NCBI GenBank assembly: GCA_028023455.1
Contig: JAQFVV010000258.1
Location: 672,501-736,500, forward strand
DNA: 64,000 nt
Direction of reading: 5' to 3'
DNA from: Epiperipatus broadwayi
Lineage: Eukaryota; Onychophora; Udeonychophora; Euonychophora; Peripatidae
Shown: piece by piece, positions 37,071-49,500 of the stretch
Layout of the letters: every line of letters begins with the position of its first letter
Position numbering within the stretch: the first letter of the stretch is position 1
Notes under the pieces: generated by a model
What the model saw: only the letters and a program-made list of their open reading frames with translations
The model's database searches: none
What the model was told of the DNA's origin: nothing
Translations under genes and position numbers: made by a program

Positions 37071-37082
37071 AAACAGTAATTA
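37071..37082 (+). repeat. Right target-site duplication of the PLE-C pair
   Basis: AAACAGTAATTA directly abutting the end of the right arm; partner of 34981-34992. Confidence 0.65.
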
Positions 37083-37518
37083 GTGAAATAAAAAGAATAA
37101 GATAGTGTATTATTAGATAAATTGTATAAGTTTACATCAATTAACATGTACTTCAGAAATCTATTATATTGTTTATGTATATTTATTATTAATATTTAGT
37201 CATCAGATGATTTAATGAAAATAGATTTCATCTATCCTGTAGGGTTGATTATATGTTAGAACATTTATACAGAGGTTTGAATTAAAGTGTCTATTGTTGA
37301 TGTGATATGTTCTAAATAAGCTGAAGAAAAGAGATTTGGTATGCTTATCAGATATCTTGTTATGTGCAACAATGTTACTTTCTGACTGAAGGAAGTATTT
37401 ACTCATGGGAAAATTTGAATCACATTAATCTCTACATCTCAGTTAAATTAGTTTGCTTGTTTGTAATCTTCTTGTCTGGTATTGTCTTGCCTGGATCGGC
37501 ATTCTTGGATTCCATTAC

Positions 37519-38057
37519 AATTCGCTGATCTGGGGTTTAAAAAGCTCAGATCGCATATACCTCTTCGGAATGTCATTTTGCTTTGATATATATATATATA
37601 TGGTTTATTTAGAGTAAGAATTCATGTTCAGTAATAACAGATTGTAATTGTCCTTAAGTGAGGCAAAAGAAGGTTGTTTTGTGTAGGGATTTAAATGTTG
37701 ATCAAATCACTTTAAAGTGTAAGATTAATAAACGTAGTGTAAAACTAATTCAGTGATCCTATGTATAATTTTTTTTTATTATTTATTTAACGTAAATACT
37801 CTATTAAATATTATCCATCTATTAGTTATTTTGATACATTTAAAGAGGTAATTCAAACAAGTTATATATATATAGTGGTTATTCACTACATAAATTACTA
37901 GATTATTGTGGCAAGTATGATTGCTAGTGAAATAAATTATGACCAATTTCCTAAAGATGGAAACGAGATTATCCCTAGTGAGTCTGGTTCCAGACTTGGG
38001 TCTGATGGAGTCCACTAGTGATCATGTATGTATGTATGTATGTATGTATGTATGTAC
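37519..38057. repeat. Two weak hammerhead-like relics and an (ATGT)n tract
   Basis: At 37519-37568 (minus) the order is CCGAAGA, a long imperfect stem with GATCTGAG and CCCAGATC, then CGAATTGT. At 37950-38020 (plus) CTAAAGATGGAAACGAG is followed by a perfect hairpin AGTCTGG TT CCAGACT (37981-37996) and TTGGGTCTGATGG. The microsatellite (ATGT)n at 38024-38057 directly follows, as if it were the tail of this unit. Both resemble ends of further PLE families, but only loosely. Confidence 0.3.
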
Positions 38058-39870
38058 ATATCAAACTTGTATGCCATCACAATATTTAAAGCCTTTATTT
38101 ATGAGATTTGTATCGTTTTGTTGTTCTTTATATTTGACTGTGATCATGATTTATAATGACAAACAAAGAAAAAGGAAAGTAATGACCAAAATGCAACTAG
38201 TAAATTATATGTCGAATCAGAATCTTATTTTTATATTTAAAACATGGTCATAAAACATAATGCCGATAAAATATTAAATCATTACATTATATTAAAGATT
38301 TTAACAAAAGAAAAATATATGATGAATTATAATTACTATGGAATATAAAAAATATTTTTACAATTAATATTTCTAAATAAACATATGTATTATTGAGATA
38401 TCTACATATAAAATGAACATGTACATGACCAACATATTCTTTTCTTTGAAAATCGTAGGTTTCAGACCCTATTTGGATTGGGAAATATTATAAAATTAGA
38501 AAAAGTGATTCAAATAATGCTTCCTCTAAAGTCAAATAATGTATTTTTTTTTAAATGATTATAATGAATTATTGTAATAAAAATGTTAATTCATCACCAA
38601 AGATTCAAGACATTCCCTAAATTTGAAAGATTATAAAATTTGATTTTGAATTTTAAATTGTTGATTATTAAATAAATGATTTAAAAAGCAAATTAAAAGC
38701 TTCCTTTTGAAATCCTGTTTCCAGCAAAATTCTTAAAAGTACATGTTATAGGAAGTCATACTCTGATAATATTTATTTCCATAACATTCTCATTTGATTT
38801 GAAACTGATATATTCATTTTAAAATATTTTAAATTTTAATTACATTATTCATCAAGAGATAAGGCCATTTAGAAACAAAATATTTATATTTGAGAACTTA
38901 TTTTTATTTTTAGTGAGTACTACTGTTATTTTGTCAAATGCCTTTACTCAAATTGTTGTTGTCTTTTTTTTTTTAGAGGCATATTTCACATTGAAAAAAT
39001 ATTTTTAAAACTTAAATGATAGCTTGAATTTATTAATAATCCATTAAATGTGATAATTGTAGCATTAATTATTTTATTTTTTTTAAGTTTATAATATAGG
39101 CATTCATTACAATATCAACTATTCAAAACTATATTTTTTTTATGAAAATGTTTAAAAAAAAGTTTTCTTTTCTATTTTAATTTTGACAGATAATTATAAA
39201 AATAAAATAAAATAGTTCTTTTTCTTTAGAAAAAAAAACATTAACAAATTAAGTTGGAAAATATACTTTCAAAATTATTCAAAAATGTTTTTTTACGTGA
39301 GTTGTTGAACTGAATTCTTCATAAAAGATTAAACTATAGACTCTCATTGGTGCTGCAATCTGTAAAATAGGTTTAAACAGTTAAAATCTGTTTAGATCAT
39401 TAATAGTAAAAGTTTGCCAAACATTTAATTTTTTAGCAATTATTAACAGTTAAAAATCACTTAGTAACTAATTTTATTTTTTTTTAACTATTGAGCCTAA
39501 TTGTCACCAGCAATGCATATGACAAGAAAAAAACATTACTTTTTCCTTAGGGGATATATTACTGTACCTGGTCAACATTTTCCACTGATGTTTATAGAAA
39601 AATAAGTAGATGTTTTATGTGATTATATGTTTCTTTTTTTATTTTTTCTAAAATTAATAAATATTTATTTCTTAATTAAAATGTGATATTTATATATAGC
39701 TTATGATAGAATATAGTTTAATATTAGAAGAAAATTAGCCAACAAAAATATGTGATATCAGACAAAAAGTGGGGTTAATAACTTTAGTATTCAATTTTAT
39801 TGGTATTATGACTTTTAAATTTCGAAAAAAAAAAAAAATTTTTTTTGAATTTCCTTAACAAATTGAAAAA
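38058..39870. other. No gene seen
   Basis: AT-rich DNA with homopolymer runs. Nothing recognised in any frame. Confidence 0.5.
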
Positions 39871-39886
39871 AGAATAAGTTTTTGTT

Positions 39887-39992
39887 GTTAAGCGTTGTTA
39901 GCTGAGAGGTCATCGCAGCAGCCTTGCAAGTAAGTAGTTGGTTGCAGACGGTTGTGGGTTCACCTCCCGGACGATGCTATGACATATGAAAT
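39887..39992 (+). mobile_element. tRNA-derived SINE with 16-bp target-site duplication
   Basis: A 106-bp insertion. TTAGCTGAGAGGTCATCGCA supplies an A-box-like region, GTGGGTTCACCTCCC a B-box-like region, and it ends CGGACGATGCTATGACA plus a short AT tail. It is flanked by a perfect direct repeat, AGAATAAGTTTTTGTT, at 39871-39886 and 39993-40008, showing retroposition by LINE machinery. It shares its 3' segment with the SINE at 31.7 kb. No functional tRNA fold is evident. Confidence 0.8.
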
Positions 39993-40539
39993 AGAATAAG
40001 TTTTTGTTTGTTAATTACATTGAGGATTGAAAACCATTCTTGGTGATGATAAATTTACTGCCATTTCTTTATTTGTAAAGACTATTTTTTTTAAGATTAC
40101 TTTTATTACTCGCATGGCTACTTATAACAATATTAATTAAAACATAAACACCTGACAACAAATATGCTTTTTTTAATTAAAATATACAACTGAAAAAAAT
40201 TATTTAAAAATGAGCAAAAATGACCTGTGAGTTTCAGAACAAGTTAGTCAAAAATCATCATCATTGTTTTCACCTATTATTGTTCACTTCAAAATGAAGA
40301 CCTCTGCAAGTTTTACCAATTTTTTTGAGCCATAGCATTTATTCACCACATACAAAAATTAACTTTTTTATTTTATCTATCCATCTCACATGTGGTACTT
40401 TACCAATGTTTTACAATCTCATGAGATCGAGACTTCATCTGTCCATCTATAACCTCTTCTAACAATCCAGTCTCTTAATTATTTCAAAGATGTTGCCTAT
40501 TTATTCTACAAGCCAATCACTTTTTCCTTTTATCCCACC

Positions 40540-40930
40540 TTGCTCTCCCAACATATTTTACATCTCACTAATCCAAATCTGCTTTACCTTCATTTGTATA
40601 CTTCATTGTCCATTTATGTTTAGCATTTTTCTTGTAAAAAAAAATTTCCCTGCAAATCCATAACTCTGTACCCTTTTGTATAGTTTTCACCATGACAAAA
40701 TTCAAACACAGCACTTCAGTTTTTTAATTCTAGCATTAGAGTCTCTGTAATAATTATAACATATTGTTTCGTGTAATCAAATGCATTTTATATATCCATT
40801 TCAAAATTTTTACTTTATTATCATAACAAAAATTTGTTGGAGATAAACTTGAATTATCTGCATTTCATATTTTTCATTAAATTGAACAACTAATCTTATC
40901 ATTCTTTTTGATATACTATCAATGTCCATA
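40540..40930 (-). pseudogene. LINE APE-type endonuclease fossil
   Basis: Minus-strand translation shows DIDSISKRMIRLVVQFNEKY then EMQIIQVYLQ (like the IIQVYAPT strand of AP-endonuclease-like domains), YYRDSNARI (like IMGDFNARIG), and after frame changes FFLQEKC / KHKWTMKYTNEGKADLD (like FFQKKxNRKWTWxSPxGxTKNEID). The terminal SDHR motif is not seen. This domain nicks target DNA for target-primed reverse transcription. Stops and shifts make it non-functional. It could belong to the same LINE family as the RT fossils at 1-545 and 47.3-47.6 kb. Confidence 0.5.
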
Positions 40931-43900
40931 ATGTTGATTTACCATTTTTTAATCATAATCCCATTCCACTTGTACTTTCAATATTTATCCCTTTATAAAA
41001 GTACACATCCACTTTTTAAATCACTTCATATTTTCTTCTAACTTCGCATGGTCCAACAAAGACCATTTAATATTAAAAAAGTTCTTTAATTCATGTGATC
41101 TTCCTTCACACAAAAATGATCTGCAGTTTTGGATAGCTAAATAAAAAGCCATCTTGGTCCACTATCAGAAAATTCTTAACACCCTCTATGTTTGGCCAAT
41201 AACCACTGTCTTCACTTATAAATTTGCAGTATCCTTAGAATAAGGGTAATAATTTCTCTTTTGTCTGTCATGATTGTAAATATCTAATTTTAAAAAAGCA
41301 TTCACACACATCGTGATCACCTTATTATCAAGAAAACTTAAATAATGTTTCAGTTAAGAATTATCATGCAATTTAAGAAAAAAAATCATGTGCTTATTGT
41401 TCTTAAAGTCATGCTAAAAAGCCAAAACAACAATGTTCATTTACTATATAAAGTCACATAGTAATAATGTTGCAGTTAGAAACTGTATAGAGTAGAGAAA
41501 AGGAATCTGCCATGCCTGATTCCTTTAAGACCTCAAATGCACTAACCATAATTATGGTAATGATATTGAATTCAATATTATTACCAAATCCAAATTTGTT
41601 AAAATTAAAAAAAAATAATAATAATACAATGCAAATATTCAAACTTATTTTAGGAATAATTTATGTATTACACACAACTAACCAATAATTTAAATATTTT
41701 ATCAAATATGTAGCTTTTAGTAAACTTAAATAAAGTATATAAAAGAAATTAAATTAACACAATATACATCATATTCTAATTTATTTTTTGGAAATTTAAT
41801 ACATTATACAGAGTATGTTCAGCTTTATATATATAATTGTTAATTTATTTTTTATTTTGTTATAAAACTTAAATTTCCTTAAAAAATATGTTTGTCTTCT
41901 AGACTTTCCCTAAAAATGTTTAATAAAAATAAACACAAGTGAAAGAAATATATTTTTCTAACATAATTAAATGCTATGCATAAATATCTAACACATGTGC
42001 ACACATACTGTGGCCTATAGAATTTACAAATCAATTTATTGTTTAAACTAATTTATATTACGCTGTCTTTAATAGTTTGATGACAAGGTGCTTTTTATAA
42101 TGCGAATGACCTTTACTTAAAATCAGACCCACCATTACAATATATTATTCTTTGATTTTACTTACTAAATGTCTTCATATGTTATGTTTTGTTATAGATG
42201 ATAATATATTGAAAATAATAATGAAACATCAAAAAAAAAAAAAAAAAAAAACAACAATAGATTGTATTATTTAATAAATATTACTTATAAGACTTCTTTA
42301 TAAATCACTCCACTAATATATGAAGAAAGAGCTATTTATATATGTTTAAAAAATATATCTTCTATTGAATTAATAAGCTTACTGAAAAGAACATAATAAT
42401 GTTATACTGTACTTAAATTTCAAAATCAATCTTTATTAATAAAACAATGCTATAATATTTATCGCTTAAAAAGGGGAATATTTGACTCTAAAAAAAAAAA
42501 AAAAATTATATAAGCCAATTTTCTAATATTCTACAGAACTTTATATATGTGCGCTTTTATGTAGCCAAGGCAGATACTTATAAATATACGTGCGTGGATA
42601 TGTAAGTGTGCAACGTTAGTGTGTATAGTTAGTTGTTCGCTATTTTTCACAAAAATGCCATTTAATGATTTATGAAGGAAGATAATTAATGATTGTAGTA
42701 CACACACACACACGCGCGCGCGCGCACACCCTCCAATAAAATTAATGTAATTATGGCAGGCATTATGCTGGATACCATAAATCTATTTTAAAGCTATTCA
42801 ATATAAATTGAATGAAATATTATATTTCCTAAACTATGAATTATTTAAATTTTAAAAATTGTCTATGAAATATGTATTAAAAAATGTCACTTATTTAACT
42901 TTAAAGAGCAAAAAAAAAAAAAAAAGGAAAATAATAGATAAATTAAGTATCTCAAAAACATTGTCACAATGTTAAAAAAAAAAATCAATTCATTTAAATA
43001 AAAATATATTGTGCATATATTCCAAAAAATATTAAATAATGTTGATTTAATTATTGCAAATATATGGAAAAAAAAAATAGTATATGTTCAATATACAATA
43101 AAACTTATAAACTTCTATACACTGGATAAAGATGTAAAAAAGCAAAAAATCTCGAAGTTGTATTTCTGGTAGTTGTTTGTATGTTATGAATAAATAGAAA
43201 AAGAGGGAGAAGTTAAAATAATATTCATGCTGTAATTCAAAAATTGTTATATTAATCTTTAAAGGAGCTTTAAAAGTTTATATATCTGAGCTAAAAATTT
43301 AAATAATAATTTTTAGCTTAAAAACATGATCTTTAACACATAAGATGATGTCATCAAAAATGAATACATTCAAGTAATGTTATACTTTTTAAAATTAAAT
43401 TGTAGTAATTAATATATAATTAAAAATAGGTATAAACAATAAAAACATAAATAGATGTAAAATAAAGTAATCAGTAATGATATTGATAGATAATCAATTA
43501 AAATTGTTAGCTGCAAGTTGAGCCACAAGTTAATAACTATTGTTTCAATACTCAACATCTATTTGCATCGATGACACTTTAAAAACTTACATTTCTGAAA
43601 TCCTAATAGTAACAAACCATTTCCTCATAAGAATTATATATATGTTAAAATTAAAATTTTTCCCAGATGATTAAGATGTATTAAACACTAAACATAAATG
43701 AATAAATCTATGATAAGAGAGAAAGTGTTGACAATCAGTGCTCCTAGGCAGCTACTAATTAAAATTGCTAATTCCAAGTTGAATCACAGCTAATAACTTT
43801 TGTCTGTACCTAAGACAATTTCAAACCATGCTATATTCATTAAGAAACAGCTGTCTGACTGATAGATTTTCTTTAAAAATTGCCAAATATTCCTTCTAGT

Positions 43901-45782
43901 ATTGGCAAAGAGTGAATATTAATAAATCTAATTATATGATATAATTTCAGTCACTTCGTTTTTCAGTTTCATCAACAGTTTTGCATAAAAATAAGTTTAA
44001 AATAACAGAAATGTTCTGTTTCTTAAATTTATGATAGATCATTTTATTTAATAATGCAGTACTTAGATGTATGTTACACTTTGGTGTATTCCAGTGTGTT
44101 TTTAAGTTTTTGACTTTAATTCTTCAAAAACAAGTCTCTTTTAGATAATTCCCTATTCAGTGAAAGCAATCATCACCCTTGATGCTAATGGCCTTAAACC
44201 ATTCTTCAGCTCAGCAACTTTTTGTACATAACGTTTCAACTAATTAGACATATAATCACTTCTAAATTTGCAAAGTTTTTTTTTTCTTACAGACATAAAA
44301 AACAAATACCAACTTCCGCTTAGATACACCTCATCAAATTATTTAAATTTTATCTGTAAAAGAAGGGGAACCTTATACTGTTATGTATTTCCATTTCCGT
44401 GCAATATGTCCTCAAAAATATATGACAAATGTAAGATGAATTTGGGTGATTTAATTTAATCTCTGAGTGTTATGAAACGATAAGGTAAAAAAAAATTAAG
44501 TCACTGATAAAAATATAATAATAATTACTTGAAAAAAAATATATTGAATAGTAAATACAGCATATGCACACTGCTAAATATTTTAGTTTTTTCAAAAATA
44601 GCTCTGTCGTTTCTATATCTTGACAAATTGCATTTAACCTCCCAACTTTCATAGATGATTATTATTTACGAATTAATGAAACGCAGATCAGCTCGAAACA
44701 ATTTTCATTCACATTATGATTACTACAGTGTTAATAAATACTTTATGCTTTCATTGAGTCCTATTTAATTTCTCCCAGAAATCTTTCCTCAAGCATGTTT
44801 ATTAAAAGTAACAGTTCAATAAGAAAGAAAGGGGAGAAGAGGAAAAAAAAGTCTGATTACTCTCCAATTACTTTTTTTTTTCAATTTACTAGCTGATTTT
44901 TTTCTGTTCTAAATTGCAACACTTAAGAGCTGGCCTTCCATTAACAATTCTCAAAACTCCTACCGACTACCTACACCAAAAAGCTATGAAAAGTTTTAGA
45001 TAGCTAGAATTCTCTTTTTTTAAAAAAAAAAATCTCTATGCAATTTTTCAGTCACCAATTTTTAATTGGAAATACTGCAAATATAGAAAATAAATTTTTG
45101 AAATTACTTATATTTTACTTCAAACTCAACAACAAAGATGTCTAATGCTTAACTATAATTGTTCATTATTAAATTCCAAATAAATTAACTCTTTACGAAC
45201 CACGGAGAGGTTAAAAATGGAATTTAAAAAAAAAATAATATATTGTTTTATAATTCTTAGTTAAGGATTAGTTAATATGACAAATATGAACGGTTTTATA
45301 AACTTAATCCATCAAAGTCAACCCACCCTCTTTCTTTAAATTTAAATAAAAAATATCTCTAAATAAAGTACAAGTGAATCTAAAATTTAAGCATCAGTAA
45401 TATTTTTATTAATAAATTTGCTACATCCATCTATTTATCTCATCATCAATATCAATCTTTTATATTTTTTTTTTTGAGCCAACAAATTTTATTACACTCC
45501 TTTTAAAACCTGGTCTATATATTACTATCCATTTGAAAAATGCTCTAGCCTATTGATTTTCATTTCGTTCTAATATCAATCCCATGTATATCCCCTTCAT
45601 TATTCACAAAATATACTTTCTGCATTCTTTAACATGTATAATTATTATTATTTATCGAAATTAATGTGTCTATATTGATAGTAAGTCAACGGAGATATAC
45701 TGACAAAAGATTTGTTTAGTAATAATAATAATAAAAAGAGGAATGTAAGGAAAAAATAGAACTCCATATGTTACTGTAAGAA
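40931..45782. other. Gene-free stretch with microsatellites
   Basis: No coding similarity recognised. Poly-A lies near 42232-42250, and a (CA)n-(CG)n tract at about 42700-42728, unusual for its pure CG dinucleotides in such AT-rich DNA. A diverged pair with AGTTGAGCCACAAGTTAATA and AGTTGAATCACAGC lies near 43515 and 43777. Confidence 0.45.
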
Positions 45783-46760
45783 TTTACAAATATATCTTTA
45801 ATATTTGATTGAATACAAGTATAAGTTATATACTTGGAGTTTAGATGTAACCATAAGGGCCTTGAACACAGACTTTCAAGCTCTCTTCAGCTATCCACTC
45901 TATCTTTTATAACTGATACACATAACCAGCACAAAAAGATAAACTTTAAATATATAAATTATACTTGTATTCAATCAAATATTTAAAATTCAGTCTGTAT
46001 TCTGCCTATTTCACCTATGTATTTAAATAAGGTCCTATACATGGGGGGGGGGGTCAGACTTAAAGTCAACATGGACATGGCAATAATATTGGCATCAACA
46101 AGAAATTTTGGGAATTTCATCATCAAATTTTCAATGGTATGTATGGCTGAAAAGTTGGAGAATGGAATAGATTGAAACTTGTCAGAAAAATATATTAAAT
46201 GTGAATCTTCATAATAAATTTAGAAATTTAAAGACAGAACTGCAAAGGGAATACAGACATTTATTAATTATATTAATTTTAGATATTTTGTAAAGCACTG
46301 AAAGCAACATATGGACCGAAAAATAGTATTACAATCCTATTAAATTCAACAATGACACTCCCTTATATGATGACTATGAAGTAGATGGAATAATTTTATC
46401 ATCTTTTGAGTAAATAGTGATTGCTCAAATGTAGATGAAATCAAAGTGAAAGGTGAAGTAGACTGAAGCCTTTCCATTAAAGTTGGAGAATTTGCTACCT
46501 TAATATACATCGACCACTGACTATATATATATGTGAGACGATGATTTGGGGCAAATGAGCACTGGATCAACATGAAATATATATATATATATATATTGGA
46601 TATTTGTATAGTCATGTGTATCGGTTGTATGAGATACAGTGGATAGTTGAAGGGAACTTGAATGTCTGTGTTCAAGTCTCTTATGGTTAAGTATATCTTT
46701 AGAGATTGTTAAAAGTTATATAAGTAAATCAATGTGTATTCTGTACAGGTGACAAAATTT
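45783..46760. repeat. Second head-to-head set of family E units
   Basis: The left unit is on the minus strand (45990 down to 45840): GTGGATAGCTGAAGAG, CTTGAAAGTCTGTGTTCAAG, GCCCTTATGG. The right unit is on the plus (about 46430-46745): CAAATGA (46552-46558), 15 nt, GAAA (46573-46576), later AACTTGAATGTCTGTGTTCA, AGTCTCTTATGG. An inverted pair ATTTGATTGAATACAAGTATA / complement at 45803-45823 and 45960-45982 brackets the left unit. Segments at 46140-46170 and 46440-46530 match 25510-25600, so this is a larger, decayed version of the 25.3-kb pair. Confidence 0.5.
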
Positions 46761-47289
46761 GTTTTTGATATATTCAAATTTTATATAAATAGTAAAAGTT
46801 ATACTAAAAAAAAAACACTCTTGTTTTTTTTAAAGAGTTAATATATCTATATAACATAATTCAAATAAAAGTCTTTATATCTTATAATAAACAAAAATAA
46901 TTAAGACCTTTTGAAGTCAAAAATTTTAATAAAAAAAAAGATAGGGGCTTATTACTTCTACAAACATGTAAATGGTCATATAACACTTTCCTCATATATA
47001 TATATGAGTGTGTGTATATTGTTCTACTTTTGACTTCTTGTATTGTACATAAATTAATATCAGCATACCAGCTGATAAATATTGTAAATAATAATTTTCT
47101 ATATAAAATTATGTTTATGTTTTTATATGCAATATATAAAATCTCTTCTTTAAACTTTTTTTTTTATTTAAACTATAACTTAAAAATAAAACTTGACCAA
47201 ATATTTGAACAGTAAATTGGTAACAATATATGTACAATATATTCACTCTATCATTATAAATCTATTTATTCCTTGTATTTTTCTGGTAT
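46761..47289. other. No gene seen
   Basis: AT-rich; the 67-codon plus-strand frame at 47012 is hydrophobic and low-complexity. Confidence 0.5.
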
Positions 47290-47640
47290 CAAACCCCCAG
47301 TAAATATAATTATTCATCTTTTCAATTTTCAATCAATAATTATATTTTTAGACAACACAATTTTGGTAACAATTACTTCACTCGAGTTTATTTTCAAGCC
47401 ATTCTTCAAACTTATTATATGTAATTCTTGATTAAAGATCAGGAGATATTATTGTCAAAATAATAGCATTTGTATATTTAACATGATTGAGATATACACA
47501 ATTTAACTTATAATCTGGTCTTTCTCAATGCAGATCTTTAAAAAAAAATTAGGTTGCTGGAAAAAAAACTGTGGAGAAATTGAATCATTTGGCATATCTA
47601 TTTCTATGGTGAGTTTTCCAAAAACTTAATATAACTTTAT
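47290..47640 (-). pseudogene. LINE reverse-transcriptase palm fossil
   Basis: Minus-strand reading: MPNDSISPQFFF (like the RQGDTLSPKLF motif B), then YLNHVKYTNAIILTIISPDL, a stop, SRITYNKFEEWLENKLE. This parallels the common LINE block YLNHLRFADDIVLI...PEELQ.ML.EL. The catalytic Asp pair is gone (TNA in its place), so the copy is dead. Downstream GGFDTRK-like sequence is near the expected position before the YLG box. It could be the same family as the tail at 1-545, which starts with the YLG box. Confidence 0.5.
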
Positions 47641-48189
47641 TCATAAATTGGCATTTAGAATATTTCTTTAATAATTTGAATATAACTCTTAAATTCCCTG
47701 ATTTTTAAAGAATTAATGATTGGTATATATACAAAATCAAAAACATTTTCTTGACCAATAAAATCTAAACGTATTAAAATTTCCTAAACTTTAATTAAGT
47801 CAATGAATTATTTCATATACTAAAGCAGTGTTTCCTCAACTTTTCATATGACAAAATACTTCAGAAATTCGGAAATTTTAATGCAACACCTTAATTATTT
47901 TATAAGATAGATATTAATAATAAATATATTAAGCAAGTAAATATACGAATTAAGAAAACAAAACACTTATTTTCACATTTTAATTATGTAAAACAAAGGT
48001 ACATGGCAATAGAAAAAATCACTATCATATATATATATGTATATATATATATAGTGAAATTATTATTAATGCCTTTGATGTTTTTGAATTTTCAAATTAC
48101 AAATTCACTAATTAAATCAATTAGATTTTCATAATCATTTCTCCCAAAGTTATTGATTTAGTTATCACTGTAAATGAATTCTGAACCAG
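47641..48189. other. No gene seen
   Basis: AT-rich with (TA)n tracts near 48027-48053. Confidence 0.5.
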
Positions 48190-48475
48190 GAACTGTCCTT
48201 ACTGAAATGTGATATGTTGGACTATTTCCATCATTTATGAGTGAATGTTGAATATATAGAAAATTTTAAACTTTATTAAACTTTCCAAATACAAACAACA
48301 GGTTAGTAATTACACAACATTTTGAATAGTATTACTCTCCACTCTTCCTCAGGTGTTGCTGGCCTATACGCACAGTGACAATATTCGCTTAGAAGTTGAA
48401 CTCGCATCTTTAGATTCTTGAACATTGAATTTAAGGCAAACGCTCTACCAGCAGGAAAATATTGCAAAAGGTTTG
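48190..48475 (-). repeat. PLE-B 3' terminal module, minus strand
   Basis: Read on the minus strand: CTGGTAGAGCGTTTGCC (A-box-like, about 48436-48452), GCGAGTTCAACTTC (B-box-like, 48389-48405), GGCCAGCAACACCTGAGGA with a hammerhead-like core (CTGAGGA 48346-48352, stem GAGTGG/CTATTC with GU pairs, then AAAATG), and the terminal ATGGAAATAGTCCAA near 48213-48228. It matches the modules at 52.8 and 54.1 kb. No PLE coding sequence is seen upstream; hAT DNA lies there instead, so this end is isolated. Confidence 0.6.
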
Positions 48476-48639
48476 ATTACAACTTATGCAAGTGTTCTAA
48501 AATTACTTTGCAAAATTCATCATTTATTTTAGAATTTATTACAATTAAAACATCATACAAAATATAAAATAATGCAAATTATTCTCTTCAACTGTAGAAA
48601 TTCAGAATTGTAACATTCTTTCCTTACAAATGTTAACAT

Positions 48640-49500
48640 TTAGTAAAACATCTGTGAAATACAATAGACTTGTTAATCAAAAAAAAATTATTAAAAATTC
48701 ATTGAACTTCTGCCCTAAAGTATTTAATGTTAAAAAAATGCTTACTATGAAGTTCAAAAAGTCTCAATAGTGTTTTTACATGGACATCCAGCTCATAATA
48801 AAAGTGCAGTACATTCATTATTGCACAAAAATTTAAATAATCTGGATTGAAATGGTCAAGATTTTATTAGTTGATAATTTTTATGGCTTCAACCCAAATA
48901 ATTTTTAAATACATTGATTTTTTTTTTTTAAATTATCATTGCTTACTTATGCACAACTTAACTTTTCACAGCTACTTGCAGAGCACATGTTATACTCTTC
49001 AACTTTCATATCATTGCTTGAGCACCATATGTACACTGAATACCTTTCTCCCAAATGAGTTCCTGTTTTGTAAAATAGTTATATATACACTTAAATATAT
49101 TTTCTCTGATAGCTCTTTCCTGTAAATATTTGCACTTGAATAAATCTTCTACAATACAATTAAAAAATACATAACAATTAAACACCAGTATTAAGATGAT
49201 CCCTACAATATCTGCAGACTCATCCATTTGCAAAACATATTCACTGCAAAAATCTAACTCGATAAATTAGCTCCTTTTGGCAGCAGAAATATTTTTGATG
49301 CATGGGAAACAGAATTATTTGATAATGGTAACATATCTATTTTCAGCAGTCTCTTTATTTAGCATACATGATTTGACATCTTTCAAACAAACCTTAATGA
49401 GTGTTAGTCCAGTCATACTACCTTCACTAATGCAAAAAGATGCCTCAGTATTGAGTTTTAACAAATGTAATCATTGGAAATTTAGATTTTTCTAGCAAAT
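48640..49500 (-). pseudogene. hAT transposase fossil (ZBED5/FAM200-like), central region
   Basis: Minus-strand blocks in order: EASFCISEGSMTGLTLIKVC near 49380-49450, then CMLNKETAENRYVTIIK, CFPCIKNISAAK, then YVLQMDESADIV at 49200-49240, LFKCKYLQERAIRENIFKCI (about 49100-49160), YFTKQELIWEKGIQCTYGAQ near 49020-49080, and after a gap KTLLRLFELHSKHFF near 48740-48790. These follow the hAT order ExSxxVA, LDESTD, F...IF..i..yF...glsWek...CTDGApaM, RWLSRGkVL.R.FEL. The DES motif holds one catalytic Asp. Stops and shifts show it is inactive. Confidence 0.65.

Noticed and set aside
39887-39970. Functional tRNA gene
   Set aside because: Box-like regions exist but no full cloverleaf, and the 16-bp target duplication plus the tail shared with 31.7 kb show a SINE.
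40390-41250. Host exon suggested by locally richer sequence
   Set aside because: The minus-strand translation fits a LINE endonuclease domain instead, and stops are frequent.
43498-43810. Tandem duplication of about 260 bp
   Set aside because: Only about 45 bp align convincingly; in AT-rich sequence this is too little to call.
49006-49233. Small host gene on the minus strand (75 codons)
   Set aside because: It is part of a longer broken hAT transposase translation with matching blocks before and after.
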